Source: Jiangella alba (lineage in GTDB: Bacteria > Actinomycetota > Actinomycetes > Jiangellales > Jiangellaceae). Taken from it: a stretch of 64,000 nucleotides of DNA. Shown here in pieces: positions 26,935-35,277 of the stretch (positions are counted from its first letter, which is position 1; the number at the start of each line of letters is the position of its first letter). The notes under the pieces are model-generated. The model was not told the DNA's origin and made no database searches. It saw only the letters and a list, made by a program, of their open reading frames with translations. The DNA lies in assembly GCF_900106035.1 (NCBI RefSeq), contig NZ_FNUC01000003.1, forward strand, positions 372,001-436,000, given 5' to 3'. The position numbers and the translations under genes were made by a program.

Positions 26935-27935
26935 GAGACCCTCACCCGCGGATCGAGCAACCCGTAGACCAGGTCGACGATCATGTTGATGACGACGTAC
27001 ACGACGGCGATGACCAGGATGAACCCCTGAATGGTCGGGAAGTCGCGTTGCACGATCGCGTCGGCCATGAACTTGCCGACGCCGGCGAACGCGAACACGG
27101 TCTCGGTGAGCACCGCACCGGCCAGCAGGACGCCGAGCTGCAGGCCAATGACGGTCGTCACCGGCAGCATCGCGTTCTTCAGCACGTGCCGACGGGTGAT
27201 GGTGCCCGGCAGCAGGCCCTTGGCCTCAGCGGTGCGCACGTAGTCCTCGTTGACGACGTTGAGGACCGACGCCCTGGTGATGCGGACGATCACCGCGAGC
27301 GGGATCGACGCCAGCGCCAGCGCCGGCAGGATCAGGTGCTGGATGGCGTCCCAGCTGGCGTCCAGGTTGCCGGTGACGATGCCGTCGAGGACGTAGAACC
27401 CGGTGGGATGCTCCGCCCGGGCTCTCGGGTCGGCTCGGCCGGCCGTGGGCAGCCAGCCGAGCTCGACCGAGAAGACGTACTTGAGGATGTACGCCAGGAA
27501 GAAGATCGGGATCGTCACGCCGAGCAGCGACCCCGTCACGGCGAGGCTGTCGATCCAGGTGCCGTAGCGCCGGGCCGCCAGGTACCCCAGCGGGATCCCG
27601 ACGGCGACGGCGATCAGCAGCGCCGCGAGCGCGAGCTCGATGGTGGCCGGGAACCGGCGCACCATCTCGTCGATGACCGGCTGCCCGGTCTGCAGCGACG
27701 CGCCGAAGTCGAGCCGGACGGCCCGCCCCAGGAACTGGAGGTACTGCTCCCAGAGCGGGCGGTCCAGGCCCAGCTGCGATTCGATCGCCGCGACGGCCTC
27801 CGGCGTGGCCCGTTCTCCCAGCAGTGCTTGTGCCGGACCGCCGGGAAGGGCGCGGACCCATGCGAACAGCAGGACCGACAGACCCAGCAGGATCGGGACG
27901 AGCAGGAGAAGGCGCCGGACGATGAATCTCAGCAC
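26931..27935 (-). CDS. peptide ABC transporter permease (DppB/OppB type)
   Basis: 334 residues, six membrane helices. The first helix is LLLLVPILLGLSVLLFAWV; the conserved LPGGPAQALLG..AT and LGLDRPL..QYL segments follow and the EAA loop is EDYVRTAEAKGL. GTG 27935 is preferred over the upstream ATG because family homology starts there; it begins eight bases after the binding-protein stop. Confidence 0.92.
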   Translation of the reverse strand: MLRFIVRRLLLLVPILLGLSVLLFAWVRALPGGPAQALLGERATPEAVAAIESQLGLDRPLWEQYLQFLGRAVRLDFGASLQTGQPVIDEMVRRFPATIELALAALLIAVAVGIPLGYLAARRYGTWIDSLAVTGSLLGVTIPIFFLAYILKYVFSVELGWLPTAGRADPRARAEHPTGFYVLDGIVTGNLDASWDAIQHLILPALALASIPLAVIVRITRASVLNVVNEDYVRTAEAKGLLPGTITRRHVLKNAMLPVTTVIGLQLGVLLAGAVLTETVFAFAGVGKFMADAIVQRDFPTIQGFILVIAVVYVVINMIVDLVYGLLDPRVRVS

Positions 27936-27942
27936 GTGTCGA

Positions 27943-29628
27943 TCAGCCCTCGATGTCGACCAGCTTGAAGTACTCGAGGCTGACCGGCGACGGGGTGTAG
28001 CCCGTGATGTCACCGGCGAGCGCGAGCAGCGGCTGGTTGTGGACGAACGGAACGCCAGGGATGTAGTCGTACAGCAGCTGGTTGATCTCCTGGTACAGCG
28101 TTTCGCGCTCGGCCTGGTCGGTCATCCCGAGGGCCTCGTTCAGCTTGCCCTGGATGGTCGGGTCGGTGAAGCCGAACTCCGGCCGGTCCTGGCGGAAGAA
28201 CGTGCCGACGAAGTTGTCCGGGTCGGCGTAGTCGCCGGTCCAGCCGAGCAGGTGCAGCTGGCCGAGGCCGTCGCCCTGGATGTTCTGCAGGTAGTCGGGC
28301 GTCCACGGCACCGTCTTCGGGACGATGGTGAAGCCGACGGCCTGCAGGTCGGCGGCGAACGACTCGTACACGGCCTGCGGGTCCGGCATGTACGGCCGCG
28401 ACACGTCCGACGGGTACCAGAACTCCAGCGTCAGGTTGGTCTCGCCGGACTCCTGGATCAGCTGACGGGCGAGGTCCGGGTCGTACTCGTAGCCCTCGAC
28501 GCTGTCGTTGTAGCCCCACTGGTCCGGCGGGAGGAACTGGTTGGCGACGACGGCGCCCTCCGGGTACGCGGCGTCGAGCAGCCCCTGCCGGTTCAGCGCG
28601 TGCGCGATGGCCTGGCGGATCTTCTCGTTCTGGAAGATCGGCAGCTTGTTGTTGAAGCCGACGTAGCCGACGTTGAACGCCGGGCGCTCGACGACCTGGT
28701 CGCCGTTGCCCTCGATGGCGCCGATGTCGGCGGCGTTGACGCCCTCGTAGGCGTCGATCTCACCGGCCTGCAGCGCCTGGAGGCGGGCGGTCGGGTCGGC
28801 GATCGGCCGGAAGATGATCTCGTCCAGCGCGGGCGCGTCGCCCCAGTAGTCCTCGTTGCGCTCCAGGACCAGGCTCTCGCCGCGGTCCCAGCTGACGAAC
28901 TGGAACGGGCCGGTGCCGGCCACGACCTCGGAGCCGAAGCCGCCGCTGTAGGTGAACGAGTCGCCGGACGCGACGATGTCGGTGCCGCCCTCCTCGATGG
29001 CCTTCGGGCTGGCGATCGAGAACGCCGGGAGCACGAGGCCGGCCAGCAGCGCCGACGACGGCTCCGTCAGCGTCAGCGTGGCGGTGAACTCGTCGGTGGC
29101 CGCGCAGGACTGGTAGCGGCTGGTGTCCGGCGCGGAGTCGACCTCCTTGGTGGCGAAGCCACCGAACACCGTCTGCCAGTAGTAGGTGACGTCGCCGCTC
29201 TGCGCGGGGCCGGTGAAGTTGTACCAGCGGTCGAAGTTGAAGCAGACCGCCTCGGCGTCGAACGGCTCGCCGTCGTGGAACGAGACGCCCTCGCGCAGGT
29301 GGAAGGTGTAGGTGAGGCCGTCGTCGCTGACCTCCCACTCCTCGGCCAGGCCGGGCACGACCTCGGTGGTGCCGGGCTCGAGCTGGACGAGGGTCTCGTA
29401 CACCTGGAAGATCACGCGGAACGACTCGCCGTCGGAGACGTAGGCGGCGTCGAGCGTCTTCGGGTCGTCGGACGCGCCGAAGATGAAGGTCTTCGGGTCG
29501 CCGCCGTCGCCGTTGCCGGAGCCGGAATCACCCGAACCGCCGGAGTCGTCGCCGCCACAGGCTGCGACCAGCAGCCCGACGGCGGCGGTGAGGGCGAGGA
29601 CTCGCCCTGCCTTGCGGTGCACACGCAT
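27943..29628 (-). CDS. peptide ABC transporter substrate-binding lipoprotein
   Basis: 561 residues, SBP family 5 (DppA/OppA). Signal peptide ending in a lipobox (VAACGG), then a Gly/Ser/Asp linker and the family signature region around LAEEWEVSDDGLTYTFHLREGVSFHDG. ATG 29628 has AAGGAGG four bases upstream. It captures peptides outside the membrane; given the enzymes in the same transcript, hydroxyproline-containing peptides are the inferred cargo. A palindromic operator lies 160 bases upstream. Confidence 0.92.
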   Translation of the reverse strand: MRVHRKAGRVLALTAAVGLLVAACGGDDSGGSGDSGSGNGDGGDPKTFIFGASDDPKTLDAAYVSDGESFRVIFQVYETLVQLEPGTTEVVPGLAEEWEVSDDGLTYTFHLREGVSFHDGEPFDAEAVCFNFDRWYNFTGPAQSGDVTYYWQTVFGGFATKEVDSAPDTSRYQSCAATDEFTATLTLTEPSSALLAGLVLPAFSIASPKAIEEGGTDIVASGDSFTYSGGFGSEVVAGTGPFQFVSWDRGESLVLERNEDYWGDAPALDEIIFRPIADPTARLQALQAGEIDAYEGVNAADIGAIEGNGDQVVERPAFNVGYVGFNNKLPIFQNEKIRQAIAHALNRQGLLDAAYPEGAVVANQFLPPDQWGYNDSVEGYEYDPDLARQLIQESGETNLTLEFWYPSDVSRPYMPDPQAVYESFAADLQAVGFTIVPKTVPWTPDYLQNIQGDGLGQLHLLGWTGDYADPDNFVGTFFRQDRPEFGFTDPTIQGKLNEALGMTDQAERETLYQEINQLLYDYIPGVPFVHNQPLLALAGDITGYTPSPVSLEYFKLVDIEG

Positions 29629-29787
29629 TGGTCCTCCTTGGTTCGACATGTGACAGAGCCGAGGGGGGCGGCCGGCTCGCGGATCTGGCGTCGGGACGCT
29701 CAGTACGCTTGTGGCACCTCGGAACCCACGACCGGCACGGGCGTTCCGCGGCACCACAGAGCACAGATCTACCATCAGAGCGGACAC

Positions 29788-29808
29788 AGTGCGATGTGCT
29801 ATTGCACT
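29788..29808. promoter_or_regulatory. palindromic operator upstream of the transporter operon
   Basis: AGTGCGAT and ATTGCACT flank GTGCT; the arms pair at seven of eight positions. Length and spacer match the site at 20664. An outer pair CACAGT/ACTGTG extends the symmetry. Confidence 0.65.
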
Positions 29809-30125
29809 ACTGTGTCCTAATCGTAACGCGGGTGAATGGGCGGGTTTGTCCCGGTCTACCGGCGTGCTAGAGGCGGCGTCCAGGGCGGTTGTTGTGCGCC
29901 GCGGCGGTGACGCCCGGGAGTCCGGCGAACGCCCCGGTGTCCGGCGCTCGTGGGCCGGATCTGGCGGCTGACCGCCGGTATCCGGGGTGTCCGCCGGTTC
30001 AGTCCTTCCCGCCTGGCCGCACTTCTGCGATCGTCACCGCCCACACTCCGCCATCGGAGACCAGCCACCCGTCACCCGGCTGACCAACCTCCCTGGACAT
30101 CACGGCTCGAGGGGATCCGACACCG
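29809..30125. other. intergenic stretch without recognised gene
   Basis: Between the transporter promoter and the cupin 3' end. Short GC-rich inverted pairs such as GCGGCTGACCGCC occur, but I can support no gene or defined terminator. Confidence 0.4.
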
Positions 30126-30566
30126 TCAGGTATCCCCTAAGGGCGGGCCGACGAAGTCGACGCCGCTGGCGTGCGCGACCGTGGCGAGCTGCTCGGCGCT
30201 CACCGGCGCCTGGAGCGCGGCGAACTGCTCGAAGAACCGTTCCAGCCCTGCCGGCGTGGTGACGACCAGTAGCCGGCCCGGCGCGTCGCCGACGTTCTGG
30301 AAGCAGTGCGGCGTGCCGCGCGGCCCGAACGCCAGGCCACCGGCCGAGACCTGCGTCAGCCGCTCGCCGGTCCGGAACCGGAACTCGCCGTCGAGCACGA
30401 ACCACAGCTCGTCGTCGCGCGCGTGGGTGTGCAGCGCCGGTCCGCTCTTCGCCTCGACCAGGAACTCCAGCACGGTCAGCGAACCGCCGGTCGTCTCGGT
30501 GTCCGCTTTGACGACGACGGTGTCTCCGGTCGGCGTCTCGAGCGCGCGGCTGGCGGGAATCGACAT
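30126..30566 (-). CDS. cupin-domain protein
   Basis: 146 residues with one conserved beta-barrel: HTHARDDELWFVLDGEF gives the metal-binding His and Glu residues of motif 1 and PRGTPHCFQN gives motif 2. A small metal-dependent dioxygenase or a ligand-binding protein is possible. ATG 30566 has GAGGTG upstream. It is divergent from the first M6 peptidase gene; a functional link is not shown. Confidence 0.8.
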   Translation of the reverse strand: MSIPASRALETPTGDTVVVKADTETTGGSLTVLEFLVEAKSGPALHTHARDDELWFVLDGEFRFRTGERLTQVSAGGLAFGPRGTPHCFQNVGDAPGRLLVVTTPAGLERFFEQFAALQAPVSAEQLATVAHASGVDFVGPPLGDT

Positions 30567-30645
30567 GGGGCACCTCGCAGTGGAAGCGGCCTGGCTCGCC
30601 CTTCGAGGGTGGCACCGGTGACGCCGCCGCGCCAGCCCTGCACAC

Positions 30646-30674
30646 TTGTTCTACGTGACCGGTGACAGTACAAT
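30646..30674 (+). promoter_or_regulatory. promoter of M6 peptidase 1 with regulatory half-site
   Basis: TTGTTC at 30646-30651 and TACAAT at 30669-30674 are 17 bases apart. ATATTACT at 30673-30680, overlapping the -10 box, resembles the ATGTTACT half-site at 38533. The spacer contains GTGACC and GGTGAC. Confidence 0.55.
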
Positions 30675-30771
30675 ATTACTCTTGTTTCGCCCATACCGGC
30701 ACAGAATCACCGCATCTCGGCGTCGCCGTCCGGTGACGCTTTCCCCGCACCTCTTTGGCCGAGGAGGATCT

Positions 30772-32886
30772 GTGTCCCCGACAGACCGACCGCGAGGTCC
30801 GATGTCAACGCGAGGCGCCCGCCGGGCACGGGCGCTGCTGATCGCCGTGGCCGCGTCCGCGCTGCTGTTCCCGCAGCTCGCCGGCGCCGAGAGCGCCGGC
30901 CCGTCGCAGGCTCCGCCGCTCGCCCCGATCGACCCGCAGGACTGGGACAACCAGTACGACCTCACCTGGGACGACTTCGTCCCGGTGCCGGGCGTCGACT
31001 GGACCGACCCGGACAACGTGCCCACCAAGGACACCTGGCGGGCGGCGCTCGTGCTGGTCGACTACCCGAACATGGACTTCCAGATCAGCCAGCCGGAGGG
31101 CTCCACGATCTTCGGCACCCCGATCGGCGTCGGCGACGTCCCGCGTGACGACGTCCCGGAGTTCTACGCCGACCTGCTCAACACGCCGAGCGACCTCAAC
31201 CACCGGCAGACGCTGAACTCGTACTGGATGGAGGACTCCTACGGCCAGTACGGCGTCGAGGTCGACTCCTTCGGGCCGTTCCGGATGCCGCGCAACCACT
31301 TCGAGTACGGCAACTCGCCGTACGGCAACGCCGCCAGCTGCCCGCCCGGCTTCACCTGCAACGGCAACTACACCCGCGACGCCCGCGCGCTGTACGAGGC
31401 GAACGTGCCGGCCGAGGTGCGCGGCCAGTACGACCTGATCTTCTTCATGGGCGCCGGCCTGGACGAGTCGACCGCCTGGCAGGTGTTCGGCGAGATGATG
31501 TTCGACTCGCCCGAGGACGTGCCGGACGAGTTCGGCCCGCCGGCCGAGTTCGACCCCGACGGCGTCATGACGAACTGGATGCCGACGCGCTACATCCCGT
31601 GGACGTCGTGGGCGGCCGGCTCGTTCACCTGGGCCAGCGCCGGCGGCGGCAGTGGCAACATGTCGGAGTCGTCGGGCACCGCCGGGTTCGCGCACGAGTT
31701 CACCCACATCCTGGGCCTCGGCGACAACTACAACGGCGCCTTCGCGGTGCCGGCCCAGCGCACCTTCACCGGCCAGTGGGACATGATGAGCCAGGGCTCC
31801 TGGAACGGGCCGACCGGCATGCACACCCGCTGGAAGGTCCCGGCCGACGGCGGCTCGACCGTCGGGCCGCACCACAGCATCCGCAACAAGCTCGAACTGG
31901 GCCTCATCGACACCGGCGACATCGTCGACCTCAGCCGCGACGGGCTGGCGTCGTCCGGCGTCGTGGTCGCGAAGGTGCGGGCGCGGGCGGCCGGCCCTGA
32001 CGAGGACGAGCTGCTCGGCGTGCGCGTCCGGCTCGACGGCGCCGCGCCGGTGGACCGTACGCCGTCGTGCCACCCGTCGACCGCCGGGCCCGAGTGCATG
32101 GGCCAGGCCGACTACACCAACTACACGCTCGAGGTGGTGCAGCAGCTCGGCGTCGACTCCTACACGCCCGGCAACGGCGTGCTGCTCTACAAGAACAAGG
32201 ACCGGGGCAGCAACTGCGGCACGGCCACCTGCTTCTCGTGGCTGATCGACCCCAACCCCGACGACATCGGGATGGTCGACTTCTACCAGCCCGACGGCAC
32301 GCCGCGGATGGTCGTGACCGGCGACCCGCGCCAGGTCAACGACGCCACGTTCAACGCCGGCACGCACTCGGGCACGTCCTACGAGTGGGTCGACGAGGAC
32401 AACCGGCTGCACTTCTACGTCATCGACGTCGAGGAGGACGCCGACGGCGTGCGCACCTACACCGTCGCCGTCCGCTCGCTCGACGGTGACGGGCCGCAGC
32501 GGCGGGGCGTCGCGCTGGACGGCGGCGTGCCCGGACGGCACACCCCCGGCAAGGCGGCCACCTGCACGTTCCCGCTGGAGAACACTGGCGAGGCGGCGCC
32601 GGTCGCCGCGGCGGCGCACCCGAGCGACGTCACGGACGAGACGGCGGCCGACGTGTACCGGCTGTCGGTGACGTCGTCCGGCGCCGGCTGGGACGCCGAG
32701 CTGTACAACGAGCTGGCCGCGAGCCCGTTCGGCGGCGCCGTCGAGGTGCCGGTGTACGTCACCCGCACGCCGGGGGCGGTCCGGTCGACCACCGTCACGC
32801 TGACCGCGACCTCGGAGAGCGACCCGTCCGCGACGGCGACGGCCACCTGCGTGGTCGACGTCGCCAGCACGACCGTGCGGCGCTGA
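30772..32886 (+). CDS. secreted M6 metallopeptidase (immune inhibitor A-like), copy 1
   Basis: 704 residues, predicted extracellular zinc endopeptidase. GTG 30772 is the best-supported start (GAGGAGG four bases before); ATG 30802 would still keep the signal peptide, which ends at LAGA. The zinc motif HEFTH is at residues 308-312 with LGDNYN after it (Asp318). A mature N-terminus with PIDPQDWDNQYDLTWDD is shared with the next two genes. The C-terminal region is beta-rich with VTLTATSESDPSATA, as in copies 2 and 3. Several cysteine pairs (CPPGFTC, CGTATC) suggest disulfides. First of three tandem paralogues, separated from the second by a terminator and new promoter. Confidence 0.88.
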   Translation: MSPTDRPRGPMSTRGARRARALLIAVAASALLFPQLAGAESAGPSQAPPLAPIDPQDWDNQYDLTWDDFVPVPGVDWTDPDNVPTKDTWRAALVLVDYPNMDFQISQPEGSTIFGTPIGVGDVPRDDVPEFYADLLNTPSDLNHRQTLNSYWMEDSYGQYGVEVDSFGPFRMPRNHFEYGNSPYGNAASCPPGFTCNGNYTRDARALYEANVPAEVRGQYDLIFFMGAGLDESTAWQVFGEMMFDSPEDVPDEFGPPAEFDPDGVMTNWMPTRYIPWTSWAAGSFTWASAGGGSGNMSESSGTAGFAHEFTHILGLGDNYNGAFAVPAQRTFTGQWDMMSQGSWNGPTGMHTRWKVPADGGSTVGPHHSIRNKLELGLIDTGDIVDLSRDGLASSGVVVAKVRARAAGPDEDELLGVRVRLDGAAPVDRTPSCHPSTAGPECMGQADYTNYTLEVVQQLGVDSYTPGNGVLLYKNKDRGSNCGTATCFSWLIDPNPDDIGMVDFYQPDGTPRMVVTGDPRQVNDATFNAGTHSGTSYEWVDEDNRLHFYVIDVEEDADGVRTYTVAVRSLDGDGPQRRGVALDGGVPGRHTPGKAATCTFPLENTGEAAPVAAAAHPSDVTDETAADVYRLSVTSSGAGWDAELYNELAASPFGGAVEVPVYVTRTPGAVRSTTVTLTATSESDPSATATATCVVDVASTTVRR

Positions 32887-32895
32887 GCTCGAACG

Positions 32896-32938
32896 CCCGC
32901 CGCGCCGCGTGCACCGCCCGGGCACGCGGCGCGGCGGG
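32896..32938 (+). terminator. hairpin terminator after M6 copy 1
   Basis: A perfect 17-bp GC stem (32896-32912 with 32922-32938) closes a nine-base loop ten bases after the stop codon. Confidence 0.75.
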
Positions 32939-33014
32939 GACCCGGTTCGCCCGGACGCTCCTCCGCAGCGCGCCCGGTCGTCCGGACGTGCCGGTCGCTT
33001 CCCGCCATGGGGGA

Positions 33015-33043
33015 GTGACGAGAAGTGTGCAATGTCGTATTTT
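33015..33043 (+). promoter_or_regulatory. promoter of M6 copies 2 and 3 with GntR-type half-site
   Basis: GTGACG at 33015-33020 and TATTTT at 33038-33043 are 17 bases apart. TGTGCAAT at 33026-33033 matches seven of eight positions of the inverted half of the 29788 site and is followed by GTCGT, but the second half is poor. Confidence 0.5.
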
Positions 33044-33078
33044 ATCCATCACCCCCGGGCAGGACGTGAGGAGAGCGC

Positions 33079-35196
33079 ATGCGTATGAGGCTCAGCAGGA
33101 CGAGCGTCGCGAGGCGGTGGCGGCTGGGACTCGCCGCGGCCGCGGTCACGACGCTCGTCGTCGGTGTGGCGAGCGCGGGCCAGGCGGCCCCGCCGGACTT
33201 CGAGGTCCAGCCGATCGATCCGCAGAACTGGAAGAACCAGTACGACATGACCTGGGACGACTGGACGGACATCCCGGGCACCGAGTGGAACGACCCGGAC
33301 GCGAAGCCGAGTGAGCGCGGCCTGCGCATCGCGCTGGTGGCCGTGGACTTCCCCGACCAGCCGTTCGTCATGACGCAGGAGAAGCAGAGCGACCTGTTCG
33401 GGAACCCGCAGATCGACCCGATCTCGCGGGACGAGGTGCCGCAGTTCTACCACGACTTCTACATGGTCCCGAACGAGTACAACCACGGCCGCACCATCCA
33501 GGAGTACTGGATGGAGCAGAGCCGCGGGAAGCTCGGCGTCGAGGAGATGGACGTCTTCGGCGCGTACCAGGTGCCGCGCAACCTGTTCGAGTACGGCCTG
33601 AACGAGTGGGGCCAGCAGTCCGCCTGTCCCGAGGGCTTCACCTGCAACGGGAACCTCGACCGCGACGTCGACACGGTCTGGAAGGCCGACCTCGCCGAGA
33701 AGGGCGTCCCGTGCCCGGACAGCCGCTGCGGCTACGACGTCATCCTGCGGGTCTACGCCGGTTACGACGAGACCAGCATCTGGCAGGAGTACGGCGAGAT
33801 GATGTTCGACACCAAGGAGGACATCCCCGACGAGTGGGGCCCGCCGGCGTCGGTCGACCCGGACAACGAGATGCCGAACTGGGCGCCGACCCGGTACGTC
33901 GAGTGGACCTCGTGGCGGGCCGCGGCCCAGCAGTGGGGGCTCTCGTCGATCCGCCAGGCGGAGAGCTCGGGCACCATCACGCACGAGATGGGTCACTTCT
34001 TCTTCCGCATCGGCGACAACAACAACAACCCGTTCTCGGACCGCGCGAACCCGCCGCAGCCGTTCCACCGGGTCGGCTCGGCGCCGTGGGACATGATGGA
34101 CCGCGGCTCGTTCAACGGCCCCGGTGGTCACCACATGCGCTGGGTCGTGCCGCCGAACATGGGCGGGTGGTCGCCGTCGGGCCTCATGGTCCGCAACAAG
34201 ATCCACGCCGGCATCCTGCCGGAGGAGAACCTGCTCGACATCAGCCGTGAGGCGCTGGCCGGCACCGGCGTCGTCGTCGGCGAGGTGACGGCGCGCGCCG
34301 TCGACCCGGGCGCCGAGGGTACGTCCGGCGTGAAGATCCGGCTGGACGGCGAGGGCCGTCCGGACCGCACCCCGGCCTGCGACATCAACACCGACCCGTT
34401 CTGCCACGGCAACACCGGCTGGGACCACTACACGCTGGAGGTCGTCGACCGGATGGGGTTCGACTCGTTCAACCCCGACAGCGGCGTGATCATCTCCAAG
34501 AACAAGACCAACGAGGACCGCAACAGCACCTGCGGCTACGGCTGCTTCAACTGGGTCATCGACGCCAACCCCGACGACATCGGGCTGGTCGACTTCTACA
34601 AGCCCGACGGCACGCCCATCATGGCGTCGATCGCCGACCACCGGCAGCTCAACGACGCCGCGTTCCACGCCGGCACGAACTCCGGCTCGGAGTACGAGTA
34701 CGTCGACGAGGCCAACCGGCTGCACTTCTACGTCATCGACCTCGATCGCGACGAGAACGGCGTGCTGTCGTACACGCTGGCCGTCCGCTCGCTCGACGGT
34801 GACGGCGAGCAGGCGCGCGGCGTCGAGCTGGGCGACGGCGAGGTGTCCGGGATCCGGGCCAGCCAGGCCGCCCAGTGCACGTTCCCGCTGACCAACACCG
34901 GCGAGGAGGCCGCGACCACGGCCGGCCACGTCAGCGACGTCAGCGGCAAGGCCGACAACGACGTGTACCGGCTCTCGGTGGAGTCCAGCGGCAAGGGCTG
35001 GACGGCCGAGCTCGACAACACCCTCACCACGGCCCGCGCCGGTGAGACCGTCGAGGTTCCGGTCTACGTCACCCGCGAGACGCCGGCCGCGCGCAACACC
35101 ACGGTCACCCTCACGGCGACCTCGGAGAGCGACCCGTCGGCCACGCAGCAGATCAGCTGCACCGTGGCCGTGAAGGACACCAACCCCCGGCGGTGA
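33079..35196 (+). CDS. secreted M6 metallopeptidase (immune inhibitor A-like), copy 2
   Basis: 705 residues. Signal peptide with a twin-arginine-like start (VARRWRLGLAAAAV) ending near GQA-A. Zinc motif HEMGH at residues 302-306, followed by RIGDNNNNPFS instead of the LPDNY type; the extra asparagines are shared only with copy 3. The substrate-side segment DMMDRGSFNGPGGHHMRW is also shared. Cysteine pairs CPEGFTC, CPDSRC and CGYGC suggest three disulfides. ATG 33079 follows GAGGAG. It is much closer to copy 3 than to copies 1 and 4, so the pair arose by recent tandem duplication. Confidence 0.9.
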   Translation: MRMRLSRTSVARRWRLGLAAAAVTTLVVGVASAGQAAPPDFEVQPIDPQNWKNQYDMTWDDWTDIPGTEWNDPDAKPSERGLRIALVAVDFPDQPFVMTQEKQSDLFGNPQIDPISRDEVPQFYHDFYMVPNEYNHGRTIQEYWMEQSRGKLGVEEMDVFGAYQVPRNLFEYGLNEWGQQSACPEGFTCNGNLDRDVDTVWKADLAEKGVPCPDSRCGYDVILRVYAGYDETSIWQEYGEMMFDTKEDIPDEWGPPASVDPDNEMPNWAPTRYVEWTSWRAAAQQWGLSSIRQAESSGTITHEMGHFFFRIGDNNNNPFSDRANPPQPFHRVGSAPWDMMDRGSFNGPGGHHMRWVVPPNMGGWSPSGLMVRNKIHAGILPEENLLDISREALAGTGVVVGEVTARAVDPGAEGTSGVKIRLDGEGRPDRTPACDINTDPFCHGNTGWDHYTLEVVDRMGFDSFNPDSGVIISKNKTNEDRNSTCGYGCFNWVIDANPDDIGLVDFYKPDGTPIMASIADHRQLNDAAFHAGTNSGSEYEYVDEANRLHFYVIDLDRDENGVLSYTLAVRSLDGDGEQARGVELGDGEVSGIRASQAAQCTFPLTNTGEEAATTAGHVSDVSGKADNDVYRLSVESSGKGWTAELDNTLTTARAGETVEVPVYVTRETPAARNTTVTLTATSESDPSATQQISCTVAVKDTNPRR

Positions 35197-35220
35197 CGCC
35201 GGTCGTCCGATCCCCATGAC

Positions 35221-35261
35221 GGCCGGTCCGGGCCCGTCCACGTGACGGGCCCGGACCGGCC
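35221..35261 (+). terminator. hairpin between M6 copies 2 and 3
   Basis: A perfect 18-bp stem (35221-35238 with 35244-35261) closes the loop CACGT. It ends only five bases before the AAGGAG ribosome binding site of copy 3, so it may attenuate or stabilise rather than simply end transcription. Confidence 0.75.
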
Positions 35262-35277
35262 GCGAAGGAGAACGCTC

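Noticed and set aside
30646-30771. Extended N-terminus of M6 copy 1 from a start at 30646
   Set aside because: It would cover the -35/-10 promoter; GTG 30772 has a strong ribosome binding site and precedes the signal peptide.
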